58,248 nucleotides of DNA from Sulfurovum sp. (GTDB lineage Bacteria > Campylobacterota > Campylobacteria > Campylobacterales > Sulfurovaceae), in assembly GCA_027012955.1 (NCBI GenBank), contig JALUYL010000048.1, positions 1 through 58,248 on the forward strand, read 5' to 3'. Each line of letters starts with the position of its first letter. The stretch's first letter is position 1. This document shows, one piece after another, positions 39,008 through 48,230 of this stretch. The translations under genes and the position numbers were made by a program. A model generated the notes under the pieces. The model saw nothing but the letters and a program-made list of their open reading frames with translations. It searched no databases and was not told the origin of the DNA.

Positions 39008-39963
39008 TAAAATATTTGATAGCTTTAGTGCTAAGCATTGTTTGTGTGTACGCAACACCTGTGTTGAGCCCTGCTTGGCAGCTTGATGTGAATGCCAGTG
39101 TAAAAGATATGGTCTTACACAATGGTACTTTGGTGATGGGCACAGACAATGGTACATTAAAAGTGTATGACCTGAAAGAAAAAAAGTTTACAAAGACGAT
39201 TACTTTACCCAAAGTAAAAGATTTTATGGGTGATTTGATGCCTCCTAAAGTTTTTTCTGTAGATGCTATAGAGAGTAAATATGTACTTCTTAGTGACAGT
39301 GGAGAGGGTGGCTATGTCAATGTATGGATACACGAAGCAGACAAAACCACACAAATCATCTCCTCTAAAGACAAAAAAGTGATAGTTAAAGTACGATTTA
39401 TTGATGCGACACATCTGCTGTTTGGGTATTTGAGTAATGAAGTAGGACTTTATGATTTAGAAAATCATAAAGAGCTTTATACAGTACAATTAAGTGAATC
39501 TAAATTTTCTGACTTTGCATTGAATGAAACGAAGAAGCAAGTGGTTTTTGCTTGTGAAAGTGGTGTGTTGAATGTGGTAGATGTATTGACAGGGAAAGTG
39601 CTTAAGGTGCTTCAGGGGCAAAATCTCGATAACGTACACATGGTAGATTTTAAAAAAGATACTGTCAGTGCTGCAGGACAAGACAGGCGAGCAGCACTGT
39701 ATGATGTCAATACAGGAAAAGGAAGTTATATACCGAGTGACTTTTTCATCTATGCTACAGGGCTTAGTCCTAGTGCAAAAAAGGTGGCATTTACCATGGA
39801 TGAAGAGAATATCATTACAGTATATAATCGCAACGATAAGTCAAAAATAGTAGAACTTAAAGGGCAACATAGTACATTAAATAGTATAATATTTGAAGAT
39901 GAAGATACGGTATTTGCTTCGGCCAATAACAGTGTAGTGATGATGTGGAAATTACAAGAATAG
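39004..39963 (+). CDS. napL: NapL-like periplasmic WD40/beta-propeller protein
   Basis: Signal peptide, repeated blades, position between napF and napD as in Campylobacterota nap operons. Confidence 0.8.
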   Translation: MIKYLIALVLSIVCVYATPVLSPAWQLDVNASVKDMVLHNGTLVMGTDNGTLKVYDLKEKKFTKTITLPKVKDFMGDLMPPKVFSVDAIESKYVLLSDSGEGGYVNVWIHEADKTTQIISSKDKKVIVKVRFIDATHLLFGYLSNEVGLYDLENHKELYTVQLSESKFSDFALNETKKQVVFACESGVLNVVDVLTGKVLKVLQGQNLDNVHMVDFKKDTVSAAGQDRRAALYDVNTGKGSYIPSDFFIYATGLSPSAKKVAFTMDEENIITVYNRNDKSKIVELKGQHSTLNSIIFEDEDTVFASANNSVVMMWKLQE

Positions 39964-39980
39964 TATATTTTTAGTGTATC

Positions 39981-40069
39981 GGTAAACTCCTGTGTATTTT
40001 ATACTTTGCAAACGCAAGCGTCCTCTTCGAGGATGATGATGCAAAATATAAAATACACAGAATTTTACC
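39981..40069. repeat. 89-nt long hairpin between napL and napD
   Basis: 30-nt arms, 27/30 complementary (39981-40010 / 40040-40069). Confidence 0.8.
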
Positions 40070-40101
40070 TTAATGTGTAGATAAAATATGAGGAATAAAT
40101 T

Positions 40102-40464
40102 ATGAATATATCAAGCATAGTAGTACAAGTGAAACCAGAAAATTATGATATGGTGAAAGCAGAGTTGGAAGCATCGGGTGTATGTGAATATCATTTTGGA
40201 GAGAAAGAAAAAGGGAAGATGATAGTCACAGTAGAGGGGCAAGGTGTAGAAGAGGAGATTAAAAAACTCGTACATATTCAAACAACAAAAGGTGTACTTG
40301 CTGCAGATATGATGCAAACCTATCAGGAAGAGCTGGATGATGCCATTAAAGAGTTAAATGCAGCAGATGCAGTACCAGAAGTACTGGCAGATGAAAATAT
40401 AGATATCCGTGACATTAAGTACAATGGTGACTTAAAGAAAAAAGACTTTATGGGTGGCGTGTAA
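40102..40464 (+). CDS. napD: NapD-like chaperone
   Basis: MNISSIVVQVKPENYDMVKAELEASGVCEYHF...GKMIVTVEG. Confidence 0.8.
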   Translation: MNISSIVVQVKPENYDMVKAELEASGVCEYHFGEKEKGKMIVTVEGQGVEEEIKKLVHIQTTKGVLAADMMQTYQEELDDAIKELNAADAVPEVLADENIDIRDIKYNGDLKKKDFMGGV

Positions 40465-40465
40465 G

Positions 40466-40783
40466 ATGGTCGTGATAGAGTCTGTTATAAAGTCAAACCC
40501 CTTAGGACGTTGGTACATAGAACTCTCAGATGCTATGAAAGAAGAGAGTGAAGAGAATGCAAGAGTCATTTGCCTTGACATCAACGAATATGCTCAGAAA
40601 ATAGAGATGATGGGTGAAGAGTATGGCGGTGAAGTTGAAGTAGCATGGTCAACAGAAGATAACGTTACTCCCGAGCAGATAAATGAAGTACGTATGCAGA
40701 TTATGGCGTATGAAGCCGAACTGGAAGCCCAAAAAGCAAATGCCACACATATGCCAGACGGTACCCCAAACTTTAATGCCTAA
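40466..40783 (+). CDS. Hypothetical nap-linked protein
   Basis: MVVIESVIKSNPLGRWYIELSDAMKEESEENARVICLDINEY; immediately follows napD; track start 40454. Confidence 0.6.
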   Translation: MVVIESVIKSNPLGRWYIELSDAMKEESEENARVICLDINEYAQKIEMMGEEYGGEVEVAWSTEDNVTPEQINEVRMQIMAYEAELEAQKANATHMPDGTPNFNA

Positions 40784-41009
40784 GTTTATAAAAGAGATCT
40801 ACGGTGTAGGCATTCTTTTCTTCTACTACATGAAATACATCATCCTCTTGGGGTGGCCTCTGTTACGCTTTGGACTAGACTACAAAGAGAATATTATTAT
40901 GAATATCTTATGGGTCTTTTGTCTGATTCTTTTTATCAAAGATATGGTCTATAAGTTTGTGTTAAAAAAGAGTTATTGTGAAGAGGGGTCTTGTTCTTCT
41001 AAAAGATAA
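40776..41009 (+). CDS. Small membrane protein with C-terminal CEEGSC
   Basis: MPKFIKEIYGVGILFFYYMKYIILLGWPLLRFGLDYKENIIMNILWVFCLILF...; overlaps the previous ORF by 8 nt. Confidence 0.6.
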   Translation: MPKFIKEIYGVGILFFYYMKYIILLGWPLLRFGLDYKENIIMNILWVFCLILFIKDMVYKFVLKKSYCEEGSCSSKR

Positions 41010-41040
41010 AAATATGACAATATGACAGATTTTTATCTTT
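41002..41040. promoter_or_regulatory. AT-armed motif AAAGATAAAAAT-ATGACAATATGACAG-ATTTTTATCTTT (site 3 of 3)
   Basis: Perfect 12-bp arms; loop shared with the 14.6-kb site; TATAAT at 41058-41063. Confidence 0.68.
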
Positions 41041-41091
41041 CTAATCACTAAGAGTGTATAATACTTTCACTATATACTTCAAAGGAAAATA

Positions 41092-42189
41092 ATGGGTGAG
41101 TCACAATCTACTATAGCATTATCAAATCATCTCTCATCACTCATACAACCTTTACGTGTATACCAAAGTATAGAACTCTTTGCTGGTGCAGGTGGCATGG
41201 CTCTTGGCATGGAAAAAGCAGGTTTACATCATCTTTTACTCAATGATTTTGACCGTTATGCGACACAAACACTCAAAAAAAACAGACCACATTGGGATGT
41301 AATACATGGTGATGTAGGAGAGATTGATTTTAAACCCTACAAAGGAAAAGTAGATGTACTTACAGGGGGATTTCCTTGTCAGACCTTTTCTTATGCAGGT
41401 AAAAAAATGGGGATGGAAGATACCCGTGGAACACTTTTTTATGAGTTTGCACGTGCCCTTAAAGAGAGTGAACCTAAACTCTTTTTAGCAGAAAATGTAA
41501 AAGGCCTTTTTTCTCACGATAAAGGGCGTACCTTACAAACGATGGTTGAGGTTTTTGAGTCTATGGGCTATGAAGTCTTAGAGCCTAGAGTCCTTAAAGC
41601 GATTCATTATCATGTCCCTCAAAAGCGCGAAAGAGTGTTTATTGTGGGTATTAAAAAAGAGTATGCTTCTAAAGTGACATTTGAATGGCCCAAAGCCAGT
41701 GAAAAGTTATACACGTTAAAAGATGCACTCAAAAAAGGAGAACTTTTTACTTGTGATGTTCCTCTGTCACAAGGACAAGAATATCCTGAAAAAAAGAAAA
41801 AAGTACTTGACCTTATACCTGCTGGTGGTTACTGGAGAGATTTACCTTTGAAGCTTCAAAAAGAGTATATGATGAAAAGTTTTTATTTGGGTGGAGGAAA
41901 GACAGGTATTGCTAGGCGTATATCATGGGACGAAGCGTGTCTTACGCTTACTTGTTCCCCCGCACAGAAACAAACTGAACGTTGTCATCCTGAAGAAACA
42001 CGACCGTTTCAAGTACGTGAATATGCGAGAATACAAACATTCCCTGATGAGTGGATATTTGAAGGTTCAATGACACAGCAATATAAGCAGATAGGCAATG
42101 CAGTTCCTGTAAATTTGGCTTTTGCACTAGGTATTTCACTTATAAACACACTCAATCAAATTGAAAAGTTAGAAAATGCCAAAATATAA
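41092..42189 (+). CDS. DNA (cytosine-5-)-methyltransferase (Eco47II/Sau96I-like)
   Basis: SIELFAGAGGMALGMEKAG, GGFPCQTFSYAG, AENVKGLFS, QKRERVFIVG, IGNAVPVNLA. Confidence 0.93.
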   Translation: MGESQSTIALSNHLSSLIQPLRVYQSIELFAGAGGMALGMEKAGLHHLLLNDFDRYATQTLKKNRPHWDVIHGDVGEIDFKPYKGKVDVLTGGFPCQTFSYAGKKMGMEDTRGTLFYEFARALKESEPKLFLAENVKGLFSHDKGRTLQTMVEVFESMGYEVLEPRVLKAIHYHVPQKRERVFIVGIKKEYASKVTFEWPKASEKLYTLKDALKKGELFTCDVPLSQGQEYPEKKKKVLDLIPAGGYWRDLPLKLQKEYMMKSFYLGGGKTGIARRISWDEACLTLTCSPAQKQTERCHPEETRPFQVREYARIQTFPDEWIFEGSMTQQYKQIGNAVPVNLAFALGISLINTLNQIEKLENAKI

Positions 42190-42922
42190 TTTAGGTTTTA
42201 TCAGTGATGAAGATTTATTTACGCATGTCAAAGAGACCGTGGAGAAATATCGTTTTACGATTGATTTGAAAAAGTTTAATAAAAATTTGATTGACCCTAT
42301 AAAGCTTACGTTTGATAGTAAAATTTATGGAAAAAGCTTGGAAGAGACTATCGAACTTGAAATTATCCGACAGATGGATAAATCAAATACCAATCATATT
42401 GGCTATTTTCATCAAAATATTTTTAAGTATATTGATAGTGATTGGGAAGTGCCAGATTATGGTTTTGATCTTATAAATAAAAAAGAAAAAATGTATGTAG
42501 AGATGAAAAATAAACATAATACAATGAATTCTTCCTCTTCACAAAAAACCTATATGAAAATGCAAGGTATGTTACTTGATGATGCACAAAATCGATGTAT
42601 GTTAGTAGAAATCATCGCTAAAAAGAGTCAAAATATACCTTGGCAGGTTTCATTGGATGGTCTGTCTCGTAAACATGAATATATTAGACGTGTCTCTATA
42701 GACAAGTTTTATGAAATTGTCACTGGTGATCGTATGGCATTTAAGTTACTTTGTGAATCTTTGCCAAAGGTTTTAGATGATGTAATAAGTACTTTAGAAC
42801 AAACATCTATACAAAATAGTGTTTTTGAAGAATTGAGTGTAATTTCTCCAAATTTACTAGCGAGTTTGTATCAACTTTCTTTTTCAAAATATGAAGGTTT
42901 TGATAGTCTAGTATTTGAATAA
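42176..42922 (+). CDS. Type II restriction endonuclease, Eco47II family
   Basis: LGFISDEDLFTHVKETV...DYGFDLINKKEKMYVEMKNKHNTMNSSSSQKTYMKMQ; overlaps MTase. Confidence 0.9.
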   Translation: MPKYNLGFISDEDLFTHVKETVEKYRFTIDLKKFNKNLIDPIKLTFDSKIYGKSLEETIELEIIRQMDKSNTNHIGYFHQNIFKYIDSDWEVPDYGFDLINKKEKMYVEMKNKHNTMNSSSSQKTYMKMQGMLLDDAQNRCMLVEIIAKKSQNIPWQVSLDGLSRKHEYIRRVSIDKFYEIVTGDRMAFKLLCESLPKVLDDVISTLEQTSIQNSVFEELSVISPNLLASLYQLSFSKYEGFDSLVFE

Positions 42923-43016
42923 CATAAGATAAAGTACTCAGTCTAATAAGTTTAAGTTATCTGTTATATTTCTTTTGCTAATATTCCGTATTCAAAAAAA
43001 TACAAGGGATTCAACA

Positions 43017-43853
43017 ATGAAAAAAATGATTACAACATCTGTAGCAGTGGCTGCATTATTGACAGGCGCGTATGCTGAGACTGCACCAGTGGCACAGACT
43101 AAAGAGGTAGCTAAAACAGTAGAAAAATCAAGCTCTGATTTTGATATGAACTCTATGGTAAAAGACATGAAAGATACAATGATTAGCATGAGTAAAGATG
43201 CTAAAGACACACTTACAGGTCTTAAAGATGGTGCAGTTGAAACAACTAAATCAGCTGAGAGAACTGTGACTACAGTAAGTAAAAATGGTAAAGACACAAC
43301 AGTAAAAGTATCTGACGATATCAAAACTGTAGAAGTAGCAAATGCAACTGACTCTAGAGACACTGTGGTTTCTGTATCTACAGATACTAAAGATGCTATG
43401 GCAAACACAACAAAAGACCTTAAAGATTCTGCAACTATCGCTTCTAAAGAGATGAAAGATTCTGCTTTGGCTGTATCTGCTGATGCAAGTACTTCTGTAA
43501 AAACAGTATCTAATGACATAACAGCTTCTGTAAAACATGTTTCTGCAGATGTAAACAATACAATGAGTACAGTGTCAAACGACTCTGCATCTTCAGTGAA
43601 AACAGTATCTAACGACTCTGCATCTTCAGTAAAATCTGTATCTAACAACTCTTCAGAGTCTGTAAAAACAGTTGCTACAAATGCTAACGACAGTGTAAAA
43701 ACAGCTTCAAATGACACAAGTGCTTCAGTAAAATCAGTAAACGACAATGCTTCTGTATCTGTTAAATCTGTATCTACCAGTGCTTCTGACTCAGTTAAAT
43801 CTGTTTCAACAAATGCAAATGATGCAACAAAAACAGTTTCAAAAGACATCTAA
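43017..43853 (+). CDS. Exported protein with LEA-like 11-residue repeats
   Basis: Signal MKKMITTSVAVAALLTGAYA; consecutive 11-mers such as SASSVKTVSND/SASSVKSVSNN/SSESVKTVATN. Confidence 0.8.
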   Translation: MKKMITTSVAVAALLTGAYAETAPVAQTKEVAKTVEKSSSDFDMNSMVKDMKDTMISMSKDAKDTLTGLKDGAVETTKSAERTVTTVSKNGKDTTVKVSDDIKTVEVANATDSRDTVVSVSTDTKDAMANTTKDLKDSATIASKEMKDSALAVSADASTSVKTVSNDITASVKHVSADVNNTMSTVSNDSASSVKTVSNDSASSVKSVSNNSSESVKTVATNANDSVKTASNDTSASVKSVNDNASVSVKSVSTSASDSVKSVSTNANDATKTVSKDI

Positions 43854-43859
43854 GTTTGA

Positions 43860-43883
43860 CAAACAACTCTTTTGAGTTGTTTG
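43860..43883 (+). terminator. Hairpin CAAACAACTC-TTTT-GAGTTGTTTG
   Basis: 10-bp perfect stem just after stop codon. Confidence 0.7.
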
Positions 43884-44014
43884 CATTTTAACCACTCCAC
43901 TTTTTTCCTCTTACTTCTTCTTCATTTTTATAATTTTAATACACATCATTAGCTATAATAAAACACTAAAGGGCACCTCATTATTAGAAGTACCCTAAAT
44001 CCTATGAGGTAAAC

Positions 44015-45463
44015 ATGTTTAAAATTTTTAGCAACACATCAGATATCGCAGAAGCGAAAATATTTTTTGGATCAAATGAAGAGATAAAAGAGAAACTAGA
44101 CGCACGTAAAAGCCCTTTTGACAACAGTGTGGTGAGTACAGCACCTGTGTGTGATGAAGATGATACTATTATGGCACTTCATATCGCACAACGTGCGGCA
44201 AAAGAAGCAGGAAAATCTCCTCTTTCGCAACGTATTTTATGGCTTGAAGATGTAGCCAAAAGACTTGCCGAAGAGAAAGAAGCTTTTGCGATGATGCTCG
44301 CACGAGAAGTTGCCAAGCCTGTAGCCTTTGGACGCATAGAAGTGGAGCGCTGTGTGGAGACCATACGTGTGACTGCGATGGAACTGGCAAACCTTCATGG
44401 AGAGACTATTCCCACAGATATTATGCCAAGTGGCAAAAAGACATTGGCATACTATAGACGTGAACCTGTAGGAGTGGTAGCGTGTATTACCCCTTTTAAT
44501 TTTCCTCTTAATCTTATAGCCCATAAGATAGCACCAGCACTAGGTGCAGGAAATGCTGTGGTACTTAAACCCACACCTGAAGCACCGATGGTAGCCTATA
44601 TGTTTGCAAAACTTTTTGTGGACTCTGAGTATGCTATAACTGATGCCCTCTCTGTCGTGTATGGTGATGCTGAAGTGGGTTCTACTTTGGTGACATCTGA
44701 CATCCCTAGAGTCATTTCATTTACAGGGTCTGTACCTGTAGGAAACATCATTACAAAACAAGCAGGTATCAAAAAAGTGAGCTTGGAACTTGGTGGTAAT
44801 GCTGCAAGTTACATCGACAAAAGTGCAGACTTAGCAGTCGCTGCCAAACGCTGTGCATTTGGCGCATTTTATAACTCTGGACAAGTATGTATCTCTTTAC
44901 AGCGTATCTATGTAAATGAAGAGGTGTATGAAGTATTTGCAGAACATGTGGCAAGAGAAACGAACTTGTTAAAAGTGGGGTCACCTTATGAAGAAGATAC
45001 ATTTATGGGCCCACTCATCGATGAAGCCTCTAAAAGCAGAGCTAAAACTTGGATAGCCTCAGCACAAAATGAAGGTGCGAAGGTGATAGCTGGGGGGACA
45101 GAAATAGATGGCATCTTTGCTCCTACCGTGATGGCAGATGTTACAGATGAGATGAAAATCATTTGTGAAGAAGTCTTTGCGCCTATCGTCTCTTTGGTAA
45201 GTGTGCCAAGTTATGAGGTAGCCATAGAAAAGATGAATAACTCACCCTATGGGTTACAATTTTCCATCTTTACCAATGACTTACGTATGACACAGGCATT
45301 TATAGACGATGCACAGTGTGGGGGTGTTGTGATAAATGACATTCCTACCTTACGCTTTGATGTACAACCCTATGGAGGTACCAAGCTTTCTGGAGTAGGG
45401 CGTGAAGGACCAAAATGGGCACTGGAAGAGTTTACAGAAGTAAAATCAGTAGTTATTTGTTAA
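44015..45463 (+). CDS. Aldehyde dehydrogenase family protein
   Basis: ITPFNFPLNLIAHKIAPALGAGNAVVLKPTPEAP, ELGGNAASYI, NSGQVCISLQRI. Confidence 0.92.
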   Translation: MFKIFSNTSDIAEAKIFFGSNEEIKEKLDARKSPFDNSVVSTAPVCDEDDTIMALHIAQRAAKEAGKSPLSQRILWLEDVAKRLAEEKEAFAMMLAREVAKPVAFGRIEVERCVETIRVTAMELANLHGETIPTDIMPSGKKTLAYYRREPVGVVACITPFNFPLNLIAHKIAPALGAGNAVVLKPTPEAPMVAYMFAKLFVDSEYAITDALSVVYGDAEVGSTLVTSDIPRVISFTGSVPVGNIITKQAGIKKVSLELGGNAASYIDKSADLAVAAKRCAFGAFYNSGQVCISLQRIYVNEEVYEVFAEHVARETNLLKVGSPYEEDTFMGPLIDEASKSRAKTWIASAQNEGAKVIAGGTEIDGIFAPTVMADVTDEMKIICEEVFAPIVSLVSVPSYEVAIEKMNNSPYGLQFSIFTNDLRMTQAFIDDAQCGGVVINDIPTLRFDVQPYGGTKLSGVGREGPKWALEEFTEVKSVVIC

Positions 45464-45513
45464 TTTTATGTAGCTTTGCTATAGTGTTATAATTATTTTA
45501 TAGGGAGTCTTTC

Positions 45514-45993
45514 ATGGATTATATGTTTCAACCAGGTTTTTTAGGTACACGTGCGCCATTTTTTATGGATTTTGTAGTGATTATGGTAGCACTGCTACCT
45601 TTACTTGTAGCGATAGCTATCTCTTTTGCTAAAAAGAGAAACTATCGCGCACATGCTTTTGCTCAGACACTGTTGTATATTGTTGCGGTAGTTGTTGTAG
45701 GGTACTTTGAGTATGGTGTTCGTTTAGGTGGAGGATATGAGGGGTTTGTGCAAGGCTCTTCAGTTTCCCATAACTATGCATTGTATGTACTTATTTTTCA
45801 TATTGCAGTAGCTATCATCGGGTTTATTGTCTGGACACATACACTTCTCACGGCAAGAAAAGACAGTAAAAACCATACTTTACCAGGACTCTACTCAGCA
45901 GCACACAGAAAAGCAGGAAAACGAGCCTTTATGTGGATAGTAGCCACTGCTATCACGGGTATTTGGGTCTATATTTTACTCTTTATGGTGTGA
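45514..45993 (+). CDS. DUF420-like membrane protein
   Basis: Four TM with conserved His residues (VSHNYALYVLIFHIAVA, HTLLTARK). Confidence 0.75.
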   Translation: MDYMFQPGFLGTRAPFFMDFVVIMVALLPLLVAIAISFAKKRNYRAHAFAQTLLYIVAVVVVGYFEYGVRLGGGYEGFVQGSSVSHNYALYVLIFHIAVAIIGFIVWTHTLLTARKDSKNHTLPGLYSAAHRKAGKRAFMWIVATAITGIWVYILLFMV

Positions 45994-46436
45994 TGAAAAC
46001 GATTGCTATTTCTGCCTGTCTTTTAGGCGAAAAATGTCGTTATGATGCCAGTGACAATAAACAAGAAACGCTCATAACAAAACTCAAAGGACATACGCTC
46101 ATTCCTTTTTGTCCAGAAGACTTTGCTTTTGGTGCACCTCGACCTACGATGGATTTGATACAAACGAGCACAGGAGACAGAGCACTATCGAACACGATGG
46201 GTGAAGATTTGTCCTCCCCTGTGATAGACTATGCCAAAAACTTTTTTGATACACATCCAAACATTGACCTTGTGATAGGCAAAGATAGAAGTCCCTCGTG
46301 CGGAGTCTGCTCAGCGCGACTATATGATGTGAAAAAGACCCTGCTCTCCTCTTCTGAAGCTGGGCTCATGATGAAAGAAGCCATAAAAAGAAATATCCGA
46401 TGCATAGATGCAGAAGATTATGAGGATATAAAATGA
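45993..46436 (+). CDS. DUF523 domain protein
   Basis: ISACLLGEKCRYDASDN, PFCPEDFAFGAPRP, GKDRSPSCGV; start MKTIAIS rather than track start 45933. Confidence 0.88.
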   Translation: MKTIAISACLLGEKCRYDASDNKQETLITKLKGHTLIPFCPEDFAFGAPRPTMDLIQTSTGDRALSNTMGEDLSSPVIDYAKNFFDTHPNIDLVIGKDRSPSCGVCSARLYDVKKTLLSSSEAGLMMKEAIKRNIRCIDAEDYEDIK

Positions 46437-47872
46437 AATTACTCTTTACTTTGGTGTTAAGTACACTATTTTTAACTGCCAATACACATTCTGAAGACAG
46501 TACTAAGCAAGCTATCGTCAAGATATACACTACCGCCCAAATACCAAACTATCAGGTTCCCTGGTCAAGTACCATGCAAAGCTACACAGGGTCTGGTGCC
46601 ATCATAGAAGGTGGGTATATCTTAACCAATGCCCATGTGGTTGCCAATCAAGCCTTTATCGAGGTACAACGTTACGGACAGAGAAAACGCTATATTGCCA
46701 AAGTCTATGCGGTATCACACCAAGCAGACTTGGCACTGCTTAAAGTGGAAGAGGAGGCATTCTTTAAAGGGGTGACCCCTTTAAGTTTTGGTTCTCTGCC
46801 TGAAGTAGAACAGAAGATTGTTGTCTATGGTTACCCTATGGGAGGTTCTACACTCTCTGCGACAATTGGTGTGGTTTCACGTGTGGAGCATCATGTCTAT
46901 GCACACAGTGGTGAGTCTTTTTTAGCTGTGCAGGTAGATGCTGCAGTAAACCCAGGAAACTCTGGTGGTCCAGCACTCTCTCATGGTAAGATAGTTGGTG
47001 TGGTGATGCAGGTCATTACCAAGTCTCAAAACATTGGTTACTTGGTACCTGTGAGTATGGTCAAACATTTTATAGACGATATGAAAGACGGAAAGTATGA
47101 CGGTATGGCAGACATCGGTCTTGGTACGCAAAAACTGGAAAACCCAGCCATAAGAAGCTACTATGGACTGGACGATAACATCTCAGGAAAACTCATCAAT
47201 AAAGTGGTACATAACTCAACGCTTAATGGCATACTTAAAGAAGGTGACATTCTTACAGCTGTAGATGGACACAACATAGAAGACGATGGTACAGTAGAAT
47301 TTAGACAGCATGAGTATACGTACTTTCATTATTTTATAGATGCGTATCAAATGGGTCAGAGTGTTGGACTTGATATTATACGAGATAAGAAGGCTATGCA
47401 TGTAGAGGCACTTCTTAAGAATACAGCAGATGATATGTACTTGGTAAAAACCACACGCTATGACACGATGCCTACCTATTTTATATTGGGTGGATACATA
47501 TTTTCTCCATTGACCAGAAACCTCATACTCTCTACAAACAGAAATCGTCTAAAACTCTCTTACTTGGCATCGAAATGGCAAGAAGAAGACAAGAGTGAAG
47601 TGGTTGTGTTGCTTAAGGTGTTGGCTTCAGATATGAGCAGAGGTGACAACGACTTTGGTATGTGGCCTATCGATAAAGTCAATGGACAAACATTCAAAAA
47701 CTTTAAAGAGTTTTATGAAAAGGTCAATGCTGTTACCGATAAGTACTTGGTTCTTGAAGATAAAGATGGGGTGAAAGTGATAATAGACCGCCAAGAGGCA
47801 AAAGCCAAGCAGCGTAACATTCTTAAAAAGTACAACATTGAGTTTGATAAATCTATCGATTTAAGACCGTAG
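46433..47872 (+). CDS. Trypsin-like serine protease with PDZ region (DegP/Deg-like)
   Basis: GSGAIIEGGYILTNAHVV, QADLALLKVE, VNPGNSGGPALSHGKIVGV. Confidence 0.92.
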   Translation: MKLLFTLVLSTLFLTANTHSEDSTKQAIVKIYTTAQIPNYQVPWSSTMQSYTGSGAIIEGGYILTNAHVVANQAFIEVQRYGQRKRYIAKVYAVSHQADLALLKVEEEAFFKGVTPLSFGSLPEVEQKIVVYGYPMGGSTLSATIGVVSRVEHHVYAHSGESFLAVQVDAAVNPGNSGGPALSHGKIVGVVMQVITKSQNIGYLVPVSMVKHFIDDMKDGKYDGMADIGLGTQKLENPAIRSYYGLDDNISGKLINKVVHNSTLNGILKEGDILTAVDGHNIEDDGTVEFRQHEYTYFHYFIDAYQMGQSVGLDIIRDKKAMHVEALLKNTADDMYLVKTTRYDTMPTYFILGGYIFSPLTRNLILSTNRNRLKLSYLASKWQEEDKSEVVVLLKVLASDMSRGDNDFGMWPIDKVNGQTFKNFKEFYEKVNAVTDKYLVLEDKDGVKVIIDRQEAKAKQRNILKKYNIEFDKSIDLRP

Positions 47873-47894
47873 GGGTGCCCCTTGTGGGTACCCG

Positions 47895-48110
47895 TTATTC
47901 ATACGTCTTAAACTGTTCCAACCACGCTTTGTCTTCTTCACTCAGTGTGCCCACACGTTCAAGTAGTTTTGCTTTGGTATTGATGAGATCTTCTACCGAT
48001 AAATATGCTAAAAGTGCAGGATTGATAGTAGACTCTTCTCTACCATACGCGATAAGTTTTTCTATATCTGCAAGTAATTTTTCTTTGTTTTGTTCATTTT
48101 CTATATTCAT
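47895..48110 (-). CDS. Small hypothetical helical protein
   Basis: MNIENEQNKEKLLADIEKLIAYG...; plausible RBS-linked ORF. Confidence 0.5.
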   Translation of the reverse strand: MNIENEQNKEKLLADIEKLIAYGREESTINPALLAYLSVEDLINTKAKLLERVGTLSEEDKAWLEQFKTYE

Positions 48111-48143
48111 TCTGTTATACTATCAGAAATAAATAAAATGATT

Positions 48144-48211
48144 GGAAGTGGAGAGTTTACTCCCACCTTTATATAACAGATTAATTCAGTGGGACTAAAG
48201 TCGCCACTTCC
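48144..48211. repeat. 68-nt palindromic element GGAAGTGGAGAGTTTACTCCCAC...GTGGGACTAAAGTCGCCACTTCC
   Basis: 23-nt arms, 20/23 complementary, in a divergent intergenic region. Confidence 0.7.
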
Positions 48212-48230
48212 AAAACTATAAGGATTTACA

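Noticed and set aside
41002-41040. Simple rho-independent terminator for the nap-distal gene
   Set aside because: Stem is almost all A-T and the loop sequence is conserved at two other sites upstream of genes, so a regulatory site is favoured, though a terminator role is not excluded.
42992-43849. 285-aa minus-strand ORF opposite the 11-mer repeat gene
   Set aside because: Shadow of a 33-bp periodic sense CDS; the sense frame has a signal peptide, RBS and terminator.
43480-43850. Short direct repeats that could suggest a CRISPR array
   Set aside because: Repeats are contiguous degenerate 33-bp codon repeats with no unique spacers and lie within a CDS.
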